Below are positions 17,604 to 26,637 of a DNA stretch of 64,000 nt, in pieces. Within the stretch, counting starts at the first letter, position 1; each line of letters opens with the position of its first letter. Source of the DNA: Paenibacillus sp. PK3_47 (GTDB lineage: Bacteria > Bacillota > Bacilli > Paenibacillales > Paenibacillaceae); NCBI RefSeq assembly GCF_023520895.1, contig NZ_CP026029.1:2170001-2234000 (forward strand). Reading direction: 5' to 3'. The notes beneath the pieces were generated by a model, which saw only the letters and a list, made by a program, of their open reading frames with translations, was not told where the DNA came from and did no database searches. A program made the translations under genes and the position numbers.

Positions 17604-18209
17604 TTAGAAAAGGGTATCCGGCGACATATCGATTCTCCAGTACCCGTTCACCTTCTTAAGCTTAACTTCGAACAGCTGTTTATCCCCTTGGCCTCCGGCT
17701 TGCGGCACACTCAGCTCAAATACGGCAGCAGTTGCAGTCTTGGACAGCATTCTTGCCGTGGCTTTGCCGTAATCCAGCTGATTGCCTAAATCGGCGTTAA
17801 CCTGAGCCATTCTTCCGTTCTGCTCCAGGAACTGTGTCTGCACATAAAAAGCAGCGGCGTTGTGGGTAAAGCCTCTTTTTATGTAATTCATCAGCTGCTG
17901 TTTCGTGCCGAGGTCACTGGAGAGGTAGCGGTATTCCGTTCCTTTATATTGAAAAACTTCCGGCTGGAACGTATTCCCTCCCTTATGCGAATAATCATAC
18001 AGCTTCTTGGCATGCACCACCAGCGGAATAACGCTTCTTGCTGTCAGGTTATTGATCGTTGCAGGACCCTCTTGTCCCGGCAAGGATGCAGCCACAGTTC
18101 TCACCGCACTGCTCCCTGTAAACGGCGAAGCCGCCATTGCCCCGCCCCCTGCAGACACCAGCCCCATAGCCAGGGCTAACGAACCAACCATCCATTTCTT
18201 TTTGCTCAT
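17604..18209 (-). CDS. Secreted protein resembling IseA (DL-endopeptidase inhibitor)
   Basis: Exported 201-residue protein with a clean signal peptide ending GGAMAAS near residue 27. The mature part (KGTEYRYLSSDLGTKQQLMNYI, then FYVQTQFLEQNGRMAQVNADLG and a basic C-terminal KKVNGYWRIDMSP) resembles the IseA/YoeB family. That family binds and inhibits NlpC/P60 wall endopeptidases such as LytF and CwlO. The ATG at 18209 lies 7 bases after aaggagg. The family call rests on recalled similarity and is moderate; nearby wall-hydrolysis genes are consistent with it. Confidence 0.55.
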   Translation of the reverse strand: MSKKKWMVGSLALAMGLVSAGGGAMAASPFTGSSAVRTVAASLPGQEGPATINNLTARSVIPLVVHAKKLYDYSHKGGNTFQPEVFQYKGTEYRYLSSDLGTKQQLMNYIKRGFTHNAAAFYVQTQFLEQNGRMAQVNADLGNQLDYGKATARMLSKTATAAVFELSVPQAGGQGDKQLFEVKLKKVNGYWRIDMSPDTLF

Positions 18210-18353
18210 CACAATTCCTCCTTATTATACTGCTTACGTTGTAGGTTGCATCTGTTCTTGCGGCAGCGATAAGTACTATATAAGTTACGGCAGCCTGTAA
18301 GCTAAAATACCCAATACCTATAGGAATGAAAACGGATTTTTGTATAAAAAGGG

Positions 18354-18382
18354 TACAAAAAAACGGCCCCGCTGGGAGGCCG
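18354..18382 (-). terminator. Terminator at the end of the type IV pilus operon
   Basis: On the minus strand CGGCC...GGCCG (18382-18364) is followed by a run of T. It lies 36 bases after the pilO-like stop. Confidence 0.7.
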
Positions 18383-18417
18383 AATAGGAATGTACTTTAA
18401 AATGTAAATAATATACA

Positions 18418-19074
18418 TTAGTTGTCAGCATATGCAGTAGAAGCAGGATCTCCGGCAGCCATTGGCGCATTTTCCGTTTCCGTATCCGCTGCATCTTCGA
18501 AGTAGGCGGTGAACGAAACGTTCGCTGTAATAATACTTGAGCTTCCCTGTCCATTGCCGCCCGCCGACGAACGCTGGAACGTGAACGAGTCGACATTGAC
18601 AATGCGGGGCAGTGACTGAAGTGCAAGCAGCCAGGCGTTCACGCCGGTATAATCACCTTCCACGACAGCCGTCATATTAAGCTGCTTAACCGTAGGATAC
18701 ACCACCGTGCTGGATTCAGTCATGACTTGTATCGGATTTTGTTCGCCGACGCTGAAGCCAATATCCTTCAACCGGGTTCCGGTAGCGGAACCGATGGCGC
18801 GTAAATCCAGAATCAGCTGCTCGCTGTTGTCCCCTTTGGGAAGCTGGGCCAACAGTTCTGCTGCCTCTGCCTCCTGGGAAGTGTCAGCCATCCGCTCATC
18901 GATTTTACTCTCCAGCAGATTGTTCTGCTCATTTAACTGGCTGAGCTGCAGTTCCTGATCCTTGAGCTCCTGATTGGCCGGCTGCAGGCCCAGCATAAAG
19001 AAGGCGAACAGCAGCAAAAACAGAATTAACAAGCCCAGCACAATAGGTGAACGGTATTTATTGATTTGTTCCAC
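18418..19074 (-). CDS. pilO: PilO-like type IV pilus alignment protein
   Basis: Bitopic protein of about 218 residues: a short cytoplasmic tail (MEQINKYRSP), one helix (about 12-33), a coiled coil (35-75) and a PilO-type periplasm-equivalent domain. The last gene of the pil operon, overlapping the pilMN gene by 17 bases. The start is uncertain: agaggagg abuts an ATG at 19080 but lies 6 bases before the GTG at 19074, which also fits the usual N-terminus. It should pair with the PilN part of the preceding fusion to form the inner alignment complex of the pilus machine. Confidence 0.75.
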   Translation of the reverse strand: MEQINKYRSPIVLGLLILFLLLFAFFMLGLQPANQELKDQELQLSQLNEQNNLLESKIDERMADTSQEAEAAELLAQLPKGDNSEQLILDLRAIGSATGTRLKDIGFSVGEQNPIQVMTESSTVVYPTVKQLNMTAVVEGDYTGVNAWLLALQSLPRIVNVDSFTFQRSSAGGNGQGSSSIITANVSFTAYFEDAADTETENAPMAAGDPASTAYADN

Positions 19075-20686
19075 TGCCATCCTCCTCTCCAGCGGCATTT
19101 TGGCCTTCGCCTTCGCCAGCCGTTCCGTTACTGCCTGCAACTTTCACCAGATTCACATGATAAACTGCAGTGTAGGCTCCGTAAGCACCGGCTCCTCCCG
19201 CCGACTCGGCTGCAGTATCCCCTTCCGTCAGCTTCTGGATCTCGGCGCTTGAGGTAAAGGACATCTTCCGCAGGTTAGCCAAATACATGGAGGCCTCCTC
19301 CATGCTAGCAACTCTTACCGTAAGATCGATGGAGGTGCGGTACGTATAATTAATGTTCCGCAGCAGGCTGCCCGGCGGCAAACCGTAGGCCAGTTCGTTC
19401 AGCACGGACACGATATTCATTTTATACGTAAGAATTTCATTGATGGCCGCTCTTCTGTTCAGCTGCCCCGATGTTCCGTTTAACTTAGCAAGTTCAGCCT
19501 GCAGCATCAGGGAACGGTCCTGTGCCCCCTGAATCTGCTGCTCATTATTGGCGATTTGTCCTTTATCCGCTGCATAAAAAATACCGGTTCCTATCGCACC
19601 GAGCAGCCAGATTCCAACCAGTGCGACTGCGATGTAAGGGAACAGGACAGCCTCGCGGTCTTCCCGGGGCAGCAGGTCGATCGTCAGAAGCTGGCTGCTT
19701 CGCAGCGCCGCACCTGCCGCAACCCGGTAATCATTCAGCTCAGGGTCGGAAATGCCGCCGTCCGCAAGCTGCTCCAGTCCGGTCGTGGATACCTCGAGCT
19801 CTGTTAAGGACTGATTTAATTCCTCATACAGCTGGTTACGGATATGCCGCGGGCCAGCGATCAGCACGTTCTGAATTCTTGTGCTCCCGTCATGAAGACT
19901 GTATTGGTAAAAGTTCAGCATCCGGGAAATCTCGGCGGTGATCTCTACGATCTGTCCCGTCGTCAGCAAATCCTCAGTAAATTCGGAGGCTGCCGCCGCT
20001 TCCTTCGCATACCCTCTATCCGGATGAAAAGCAGGCTGAATTCCACTGTTCAGGTCACCCTGGTTGATGGTCCGGATAAATACCGGGTTGCCGCCGCGGA
20101 ACATATAGACATCCAGGACTGAACGCTCGACGTTGATGACCATGGTTTCCTCGAACCCGGCATGCTGGCCAAGCGTCAGGCCGCGGGCAAGAGCGGTCGC
20201 GGCAATCTCCACACTGCCTACGCGCAGGCCTGCACCTTCCAGGACATCTATATAATCCTGAATCGGCTTGCGGGGCGCAGCGAACACCAGTAAATGGCTG
20301 TTCTCCTCATCGACCTCGATCGTGACATAATCATAGACCGGGCTCTCAAAAGGCAGATGCAGCCCCGTCTCCACTTCCAGCTTCACCAGCTGCTCCACCT
20401 GCTTCGGGTTCGTGCTGGGGATACTCATTTTGCGGATGATGATCTGTGACGGCGGAATGGAAAGGGCGACCCGGCTGCCGCGCAGCCCTTCCTTTTTCAC
20501 CCACTGCTTGACGCTCGCAAGCAGCGCTTCGCTGTCGGCAATCTGATTTTCCACGATCATGCCCGGCGGAAGAGGAAGGTAACGCTTTTTGCGGACTTCC
20601 CATGACTTTTTGTTCTTTAAGCTGATGTAGCGGATTCCCGTCTGCTCAATCGCAAGACCGGCCGCAGGATTCTGAAGTCCAAGCAT
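19058..20686 (-). CDS. PilM-PilN fusion, type IV pilus assembly
   Basis: Protein of 542 residues. Residues 1-315 are a PilM/FtsA-like actin fold (AGLAIEQTGIRYISLK, VALSIPPSQIIIRKM). At about 335 comes the IDLLP motif that marks the N-terminus of free-standing PilN, then a helix (about 347-373), a coiled coil and the PilN domain to about 505, and an acidic/Gly tail. In most species PilM binds the N-terminal peptide of a separate PilN; here the two are covalently joined in one frame with no stop between. The ATG at 20686 follows aggagg by 10 bases; that site overlaps the pilD stop. Confidence 0.85.
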   Translation of the reverse strand: MLGLQNPAAGLAIEQTGIRYISLKNKKSWEVRKKRYLPLPPGMIVENQIADSEALLASVKQWVKKEGLRGSRVALSIPPSQIIIRKMSIPSTNPKQVEQLVKLEVETGLHLPFESPVYDYVTIEVDEENSHLLVFAAPRKPIQDYIDVLEGAGLRVGSVEIAATALARGLTLGQHAGFEETMVINVERSVLDVYMFRGGNPVFIRTINQGDLNSGIQPAFHPDRGYAKEAAAASEFTEDLLTTGQIVEITAEISRMLNFYQYSLHDGSTRIQNVLIAGPRHIRNQLYEELNQSLTELEVSTTGLEQLADGGISDPELNDYRVAAGAALRSSQLLTIDLLPREDREAVLFPYIAVALVGIWLLGAIGTGIFYAADKGQIANNEQQIQGAQDRSLMLQAELAKLNGTSGQLNRRAAINEILTYKMNIVSVLNELAYGLPPGSLLRNINYTYRTSIDLTVRVASMEEASMYLANLRKMSFTSSAEIQKLTEGDTAAESAGGAGAYGAYTAVYHVNLVKVAGSNGTAGEGEGQNAAGEEDGSGTNQ

Positions 20687-20702
20687 ATGAGCTATAATCC
20701 TC

Positions 20703-21452
20703 CTAATGGATAAGCGAGAGATACCCGCTGATAATCTGTGAGCCGTAGCCGTAAGCAAGCAGCGCTCCTACAGCAAGCCAAGGGCCAAAGGGAACCGGCT
20801 GTCCGCGCTTAACGGTACCCGTCAGCTGCAGCGTACCTCCAACCAGCGTACCCAGCAGACAAGCCGTCAAAAAAGCGAGCAGCACGCCCGGGAAGCCGAC
20901 AACCAGCCCCAGCAGTGCGAACAGCTTGACATCGCCCATGCCCATTCCGCCGAACCAGGCGAACAGGAAAATCCCCCCGCCTCCTACGACCGCCCCCAGC
21001 AGGTAAAGCCAAACCGGGCCATCGGCGTTCAGCAGAGTGAGCACAAGCAGGAGCGGTGCAAAAAAGAGCAGTACTTTGTTCGGAATCAGCATATATTTGA
21101 GATCTGCTACCGTTACGATCACGGCCAGGCTTGCCAGCACCACCGCTGTTAATCCTCTGACGGTAAGCCCGAACTCCAGATAGGACCACAGGAACAGCAG
21201 TCCGGTCGCTAATTCTCCAAGCGGATAAAGCACGGACACTTTGGCACCGCAATGTCTGCACCTGCCCCGGCTGAACAGCCAGCTGAATACCGGCACCAAG
21301 TCCCTCGCCTTCAGGCGTGTCCCGCATCCGGTGCAGTGCGATGGCGGATGGCTCAGCGATTCCCCGGCCGGCACCCGCAGCGCAACGACATTATAAAAGG
21401 AGCCCAGAATCAGTCCGAGCAGCGTGATGTAAATGGCGATAGTGATGGTCAT
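20703..21452 (-). CDS. pilD: Prepilin peptidase / N-methyltransferase (PilD, A24)
   Basis: Polytopic protease of 249 residues. The zinc-site cysteines C40, C43, C65 and C68 (CTGC, CRHC) lie in the cytoplasmic loop after helix 1. The catalytic aspartates are Asp117 (VADLKYMLIPN) and Asp174 (GMGDVKLF). It cleaves the leader of the pilin and pseudopilins and N-methylates the new first residue. The ATG at 21452 follows an aaagga site; the longer in-frame version to 21620 would run through an inverted-repeat element and is rejected. Confidence 0.92.
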   Translation of the reverse strand: MTITIAIYITLLGLILGSFYNVVALRVPAGESLSHPPSHCTGCGTRLKARDLVPVFSWLFSRGRCRHCGAKVSVLYPLGELATGLLFLWSYLEFGLTVRGLTAVVLASLAVIVTVADLKYMLIPNKVLLFFAPLLLVLTLLNADGPVWLYLLGAVVGGGGIFLFAWFGGMGMGDVKLFALLGLVVGFPGVLLAFLTACLLGTLVGGTLQLTGTVKRGQPVPFGPWLAVGALLAYGYGSQIISGYLSLIH

Positions 21453-21517
21453 GATCGTTTCCTTTGTGTGGGATGGTAACTCTAAAAGAATACTGCCGGG
21501 ATGGGAGGGAACTGCAG

Positions 21518-21624
21518 ACATTTGGGCTTCCGGCCGCTGTTGTTTTCGGATTTCAGGAATGAATAAGCAGGGGTAGAAATCCGAAAACAAAGGCGGGCGC
21601 TCCCGCTCCTCCAGCTCCAAATGT
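21518..21624. repeat. Covarying inverted-repeat element, copy 1
   Basis: A 107-bp element with outer arms ACATTTGG / CCAAATGT and a perfect 15-bp inner stem (21540-21554 with 21576-21590). It is related to 38165-38281 and 47084-47198. It lies 65 bases upstream of pilD and is oriented as in the other copies. Confidence 0.88.
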
Positions 21625-21673
21625 CCTCCGTTCCCGGCATCCTGGCAGGATTACTTTTAGTTTAGTTGTGTTG

Positions 21674-21704
21674 TAAAAAAGGAATCGGAATGGTCCGATT
21701 CCTT
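21674..21704 (-). terminator. Intrinsic terminator after pilA
   Basis: An 11-bp stem AAGGAATCGGA / TCCGATTCCTT (21679-21704) with a T-run on the minus strand, 20 bases after the pilin stop. It probably lets pilA be transcribed at a higher level than pilD and downstream genes. Confidence 0.8.
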
Positions 21705-21724
21705 AATTATAAGTGAGGATTCTA

Positions 21725-22198
21725 TTAATTTTTCTTGGCACTTAATACTTCACTAGCACTAAAGCTCGCTGATGAGGCGGATGTCCCGGTTCCCGTAGTA
21801 AAAGACACTGCTCCCGTTGCAGTCGTTCCTGAATTGGCTAGTTGACCTTGATCATTAAAATTAACTGTTCCCCCTGTGATTTCAGCTTTTGTACTTGGGA
21901 GTGTGATTGGATCATCTAGATAACCAGCCTCCTGCATTTCATCAATTGTAACTCCCCCAGCTGCGTTAAAGTCGCCATCTTCTTCACCAATTACATACAG
22001 TCTGGCTGCGTCATAAACTTGACGGGCAGTTGCTACATCTGCATTGTCCTTAGAATTATTAATAATATTCCCGATCAACGGAATCGCAATAACCGCAATA
22101 ATCCCCAAAATAACGATAACCGCCAAGAGCTCAATCAGCGTAAATCCCTTTTGTCCTTCTTCTTTATTCAATCTCTTTTTAATAGCATTTGCCAACAT
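21725..22198 (-). CDS. pilA: Major type IV pilin-like protein
   Basis: Prepilin of 157 residues: an 18-residue basic leader ending in Gly18, then F19TLIELLAVIVIL with Glu23 at mature position +5, the class III signal cut by PilD. The hydrophobic helix (19-45) is followed by a small globular domain that ends in a Ser/Thr/Gly-rich tail without a disulfide pair. It is the only short pilin in the operon and carries its own terminator, both suggesting the main subunit. The ATG at 22198 is 7 bases after ggagg. Confidence 0.85.
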   Translation of the reverse strand: MLANAIKKRLNKEEGQKGFTLIELLAVIVILGIIAVIAIPLIGNIINNSKDNADVATARQVYDAARLYVIGEEDGDFNAAGGVTIDEMQEAGYLDDPITLPSTKAEITGGTVNFNDQGQLANSGTTATGAVSFTTGTGTSASSASFSASEVLSAKKN

Positions 22199-22329
22199 GT
22201 GTTTTCCTCCTAAAATAATATAATGAGTGGATGACTACCTACTTTTCTTAGTTGCTTTCAAATCTCTTATCTCGTCAGTACGAAGGTTACCTTCCCCCGC
22301 CCGGCGTCACCCCTCTCACAATAGTTCCT

Positions 22330-23538
22330 TTATGACATATTGCTATAAAGACTAAACATCGGCAGCATGATCGCCGCCACAATTACCCCGACAACTCCCG
22401 CCAAGAAGGCAATCAGCAGCGGCTCCAGCAGTGACTTCAGCCGGTCGACTGTATTCTCGACATCCATTTCGTAGAAATCAGCTACCTTGGACAGCATCGT
22501 ATCCAGCGCTCCGGTTTCTTCCCCGATAGCGATCATCTGCGTGACCAGCGGCGGAAATACCCAGGCTTTCTTCAGCGGTTCGGATAGAGGTTTACCTTGT
22601 CTGAGCGAATCACCAGCGCTTCGGATATATTTTCCGATTACTTTGTTGCCGGCAATTTCTTCAACAATCGTCAGCGACTGCAGAATCGGTACCGAACTGG
22701 CATACAAAGAGGAGAATGTCCGGGTGAACTGGGCAATAGAACCCTTTTGGTTCAGCTTTCCGAACACCGGCACCTTTAGCTTCGCATAGTCCAAGGCATA
22801 GGCGCCCTTCTCCGTACGCTTAGCAATCTGGAAAGCAGCAATAATGATGATCACACCAAGCGCCCAGAAGTACCACTGCCCCTGAATACTTTTACTTAGG
22901 GCCAACACCATCTTCGTAATTGCCGGCAGCTCAGCGTTCATCGACTCGAACATCGTTACAAACTGAGGAACAATCGCCCACAGCAGATAAATCACCGCAG
23001 CTACCGCCATGACGGCAACGGTGACCGGGTACATCAGTGCGGATTTGATTTTCTCGGTAGTCGTATGCTGCTTCTCAAAATACATCGCCAGCCGCTCCAG
23101 CGTCCCTTCCAGGTCACCGGATTCTTCCCCCGCCCGCACCATACTGACGAACAAGGCCGGAAAAATCTTTTTGTGATCCAGCACAGCCTGCGAGAAAGCT
23201 ACCCCGCGCAAAAGGCTTGAGCTGACATCCTGCAGTGCTTTGGCCAGCGGCTTGCTTTCCGTCTGCTCAGCCAGAATCCGGTTGGCATCAACAATGGAGA
23301 CACCTGCACGAATGAGAGTTGCGAACTGGCGGCAGTAAATAATGAAATGAATCGTTTTAACGGGATTCCCAATGTAAATATCCATCGACAGGATGGAATT
23401 CTTCTGTTCATTCAGCGAAAAAACGGTAAGCCCCCGCTTGCGGAGCTCCTCCATCGCCGACGGCTTGTCCAGCGCAGTAAGCTTGCCTTTGAGCTGTTTG
23501 CCGGCCGATGTCTTGACCTGATACTCAAATTGCGGCAT
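22330..23538 (-). CDS. pilC: Type IV pilus platform protein PilC (GspF family)
   Basis: Polytopic membrane protein of 402 residues with two repeated GspF domains (about 65-190 and 270-390), each ending in long hydrophobic helices; RAGVSIVDANRIL and SSLYASSVPILQSL are the paired repeat motifs. It forms the membrane platform on which PilB and PilT act. The ATG at 23538 lies 7 bases after ggaggtg and overlaps the pilT end by 14 bases. Confidence 0.92.
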   Translation of the reverse strand: MPQFEYQVKTSAGKQLKGKLTALDKPSAMEELRKRGLTVFSLNEQKNSILSMDIYIGNPVKTIHFIIYCRQFATLIRAGVSIVDANRILAEQTESKPLAKALQDVSSSLLRGVAFSQAVLDHKKIFPALFVSMVRAGEESGDLEGTLERLAMYFEKQHTTTEKIKSALMYPVTVAVMAVAAVIYLLWAIVPQFVTMFESMNAELPAITKMVLALSKSIQGQWYFWALGVIIIIAAFQIAKRTEKGAYALDYAKLKVPVFGKLNQKGSIAQFTRTFSSLYASSVPILQSLTIVEEIAGNKVIGKYIRSAGDSLRQGKPLSEPLKKAWVFPPLVTQMIAIGEETGALDTMLSKVADFYEMDVENTVDRLKSLLEPLLIAFLAGVVGVIVAAIMLPMFSLYSNMS

Positions 23539-24586
23539 CGGATTTCACCTCCGCAAGATAGGCTTTGGCGGCAGCCGGTTCGATGAGTCCCAGACCCAAA
23601 TAGTCGCGGATGCTCATATCCAGCGTATGCATCCCCTGAGCTTTGCCGGTCTGCATAATATTCTTGATCTGGTGTGTCTTCTCGCTCCGGATCATGTTGC
23701 CGACCGCAGGCGTATTGATCAGAATCTCGGTCGCACAGAGCCTTCCCTGTCCCTGGGACCGGGGGAACAGCCGCTGTGAGATCACCGCCAGCAGAACGGA
23801 AGCCAGCTGCAGACGAATCTGATTCTGCTGATGCCCCGGAAAAGCGTCGATAATCCGGTCGATCGTCTGCGGCGCATCGGAGGTATGCAGAGTGGCCAAA
23901 ACCAGATGACCTGTTTCCGCTGCGGTCACCGCTGCCGAGATCGTCTCCAGATCCCGCATCTCTCCAAGAAGAATGACATCCGGGTCCTGGCGGAGCGCAG
24001 CCCGCAGGCCATTCGAGAAGCTCGAAGTGTCGTTTCCGACTTCTCTCTGATCAATAATGCAGGTTCCATGGCTGTGCAGAAATTCAATCGGATCTTCCAG
24101 TGTGACAATATGCTTGCGCTCACTCCGGTTCATATGATGGATCATCGCCGCAAGTGTCGATGACTTGCCGCTGCCTGTCGGACCTGTTACCAGGATCAGG
24201 CCCTGCGGCTTCATCGCCAGCGAGGATAGAACCGGCGGAAGCGCCAGACGTTCCAGGGTCGGGATATCCGCAGGAATGCTGCGGGCAGCAATACTGATGC
24301 CGCCCCGCTGGCGGTATACGTTCACGCGGAACCGGGCGCCTCCTTCCAGCGGATAGGAAAAGTCATACTCCCCCGCTGCACGGAACCCGGGCTCTCTGTC
24401 CGGTCCCAGCAAATCCAAAGCCATTTGTTCTGCTTCGCCGGGTCCGACCACCGGGCCTTCCACGTTCTGAAGCTTGCCGTCGATCCGCAGCACAGGAGGC
24501 GCACCTACGGAAATGTGTAAATCGGATGCTCTGGAGGAGTACGCCATGTGCAGCAGCTGTGCTATATTTCTGGTTGAAAGCGGCAT
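23525..24586 (-). CDS. pilT: Pilus retraction ATPase PilT
   Basis: Hexameric ATPase of 353 residues with Walker A GPTGSGKSST, the Asp box TLEDPIE, Walker B VILLGEMRD and His box TGHLVLATLHT. It depolymerises pili, giving twitching or DNA uptake. The presence of a retraction ATPase separates this locus from simple competence pseudopili (comG), which lack one. The ATG at 24586 follows ggaggag. It is translationally coupled to pilC. Confidence 0.93.
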   Translation of the reverse strand: MPLSTRNIAQLLHMAYSSRASDLHISVGAPPVLRIDGKLQNVEGPVVGPGEAEQMALDLLGPDREPGFRAAGEYDFSYPLEGGARFRVNVYRQRGGISIAARSIPADIPTLERLALPPVLSSLAMKPQGLILVTGPTGSGKSSTLAAMIHHMNRSERKHIVTLEDPIEFLHSHGTCIIDQREVGNDTSSFSNGLRAALRQDPDVILLGEMRDLETISAAVTAAETGHLVLATLHTSDAPQTIDRIIDAFPGHQQNQIRLQLASVLLAVISQRLFPRSQGQGRLCATEILINTPAVGNMIRSEKTHQIKNIMQTGKAQGMHTLDMSIRDYLGLGLIEPAAAKAYLAEVKSDAAI

Positions 24587-24604
24587 TTATGTCTCCTCCT
24601 CGTT

Positions 24605-26275
24605 TTAATGGGATACCGTCTCACGCAGTACTTCCTGCAAAGTGGTCATCCCTTGGGATACCTTCAGCAGACCATCTTCCATCAGCTGGACCAGGCCATT
24701 TTCTCTGGCGGCAGTGCGCATTTCTTCCACTGAAGCCGAATCTGTAATCAACTGACGCAGCTGATCATCGACGCTCATCACTTCATGAATGGCGATCCGT
24801 CCGCGGTAGCCGGTAGAGTTGCAGCTTCCGCAGCCTTTGCCCCGGTGAAGCATATCAGCCCGCAGGCCATACCTTTCCAGCAGGATGGCTTCCTGAGGGG
24901 ACGGCTTATAGGTTTCCTTGCAATCCGTACATATTTTGCGTACGAGCCGCTGAGCGACGACACCAATTAAAGACGAAGCGATCAGGTAAGGCTCAACGCC
25001 CATATCGCGCAGCCGGGAGACACTGCTCACAGCATCGTTCGTATGGAGCGTAGACAGCACCAGGTGACCTGTCAGCGAAGCTCTGACTGCAATTTCCGCA
25101 GTTTCTGTATCCCGGATTTCCCCTACCATTACAATGTTGGGATCCTGACGGAGAATGGAGCGCAGACCGGCCGCAAACGTAAGGCCGATCGCCGGGTTAA
25201 CATGTACCTGATTGATGCCTTCCAGCTGATATTCAACCGGATCTTCAACGGTAATGATGTTGACACTTTCCTGATTAAGCTGGTTCAGTGCCGAGTACAG
25301 CGTGGTCGTCTTCCCGCTTCCCGTCGGTCCTGTAATCAGCAAAATCCCGTAAGGACGGCTGATCATTTCCTTGAATGACACGGCATTGCTGTCACTAAAT
25401 CCCAGTGTATCGACTGATTTGACGCCCGTGCTGAGATCCAGCAGCCGCAGTACGATTTTCTCCCCGTGCATCGTCGGCAGCGAAGAGACACGGATATCGA
25501 TCATTTTGTAGTCGAACTGCATCTTGATCCGTCCGTCCTGCGGAAGACGCCGTTCGGCAATATTCAGACGGGCCATAATCTTGAGCCTTGCAGTAATAAA
25601 GCCCTGCATCTGCTTCGGAATCAGCCGTTCAGTCCGCAGCGTACCGTCGACCCGGTATCTTATCGCCAGATTATTCTCTCCGGGGTCAACGTGTATATCG
25701 GATGCCCGTAGCTGAACCGCCTGCTGAATCATCTGGTTAACAAGCCGGACGATTGGTGAATCCTCGTCGGTAATTTCCGTCTCTTCAATTTCTTCCTGCG
25801 TCGGCAGCTCGACAAGCATCTGGTTCATGGAGTCACGCATTCCGTAATGGCGGGCAATCGCGCGCTGCAGCTCATCTCTGGTAGAGATCGCCGGCTCGAT
25901 CCGGAAGCCTGTGCTCATCCGTAAATCTTCTATTGCAAAATAATCCAGCGGATCCGCCATGGCCACCATCAGCTTCCCGCCTTCTTTCATAAAAGGAAGA
26001 ACCTGATAGCGTTTGGCCATGCTTTCCGGAATAATCTGTGTGATCGCCGGATCGATCTGATATTTAAAAAGACTGACATGTGGAATGCCCAGTTGGAATT
26101 CAAGTACCTCTATCAGCTGCTGCTCTGTAATATAGCCTTGCGAGATCAGCAGGTCACCAAGCTTGCGTTTGGATTTGCGCTGGTCTGCCAGCGCCTCCTG
26201 AAGCTGTTCCTGCGATATAATCCCATTTTCTACAAGCAAGTCTCCAAGTCTCTTCTTAACAATTGCCAACTTCAA
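24605..26275 (-). CDS. pilB: Pilus extension ATPase PilB (GspE family)
   Basis: ATPase of 556 residues: an N-terminal GspE_N/MshEN domain (about 1-150), Walker A GPTGSGKTTTLYS, Walker B IVMVGEIRD, the His box TGHLVLSTLHT and a zinc-binding tetracysteine module (CTDC...CGSC) near 455-485. MshEN domains of this type can bind cyclic di-GMP in some species, but I did not verify the ligand motif. The start is TTG at 26275 after ggagatgag. First gene of the pilus operon. Confidence 0.92.
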   Translation of the reverse strand: MKLAIVKKRLGDLLVENGIISQEQLQEALADQRKSKRKLGDLLISQGYITEQQLIEVLEFQLGIPHVSLFKYQIDPAITQIIPESMAKRYQVLPFMKEGGKLMVAMADPLDYFAIEDLRMSTGFRIEPAISTRDELQRAIARHYGMRDSMNQMLVELPTQEEIEETEITDEDSPIVRLVNQMIQQAVQLRASDIHVDPGENNLAIRYRVDGTLRTERLIPKQMQGFITARLKIMARLNIAERRLPQDGRIKMQFDYKMIDIRVSSLPTMHGEKIVLRLLDLSTGVKSVDTLGFSDSNAVSFKEMISRPYGILLITGPTGSGKTTTLYSALNQLNQESVNIITVEDPVEYQLEGINQVHVNPAIGLTFAAGLRSILRQDPNIVMVGEIRDTETAEIAVRASLTGHLVLSTLHTNDAVSSVSRLRDMGVEPYLIASSLIGVVAQRLVRKICTDCKETYKPSPQEAILLERYGLRADMLHRGKGCGSCNSTGYRGRIAIHEVMSVDDQLRQLITDSASVEEMRTAARENGLVQLMEDGLLKVSQGMTTLQEVLRETVSH

Positions 26276-26343
26276 CTCATCTCCATGCCATGTAGTGTAT
26301 GTATGGTTTATCGGTACACAATCTCTAAAAATGAAGGATTTAA

Positions 26344-26349
26344 ATTATA
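26344..26349 (-). promoter_or_regulatory. Candidate -10 box for the pilB operon
   Basis: TATAAT on the minus strand about 70 bases before the pilB start; the -35 region is poor, which would suit an activated promoter. Confidence 0.35.
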
Positions 26350-26494
26350 CTAAATACCTACATTTTACACTTAAAAATGCCGATGAATTTCGTATGTATG
26401 CCCTGATTTTGTAATTCTTAATATTTTAATAGTTTATTTTTAAGAAACTAATTCCCTGGTCTTATTTTTCAGGGTATTTTTACACATTCGTTCA

Positions 26495-26523
26495 TTGCCT
26501 AACTGTGAAATTTATCCTAGAAT
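26495..26523 (+). promoter_or_regulatory. Sigma-A-type promoter of the giant surface protein gene
   Basis: TTGCCT (26495-26500), a 17-base spacer and TAGAAT (26518-26523), predicting a leader of about 105 bases. Confidence 0.55.
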
Positions 26524-26637
26524 GATATATAGCATATTATAGGTAATCTTACAATGAATCTAGGCAAAAAATGCTATTTTTCGAGACTAATTCATCTATA
26601 AAACTAATTTTTTTTGAAAACTTGGGGAGCGATGTCG

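Larger units (their letters stand above)
26276..26637. other. AT-rich divergent regulatory gap between pilB and the giant surface protein
   Basis: It contains a candidate promoter for each direction and about 105 bases of leader before the plus-strand gene. I looked for a cyclic di-GMP riboswitch in that leader and did not find its conserved core. Confidence 0.6.

Noticed and set aside
26531..26637. Possible cyclic di-GMP riboswitch in the leader of the giant surface protein
   Set aside because: The conserved GEMM core was not found; only short AT-rich hairpins are present.
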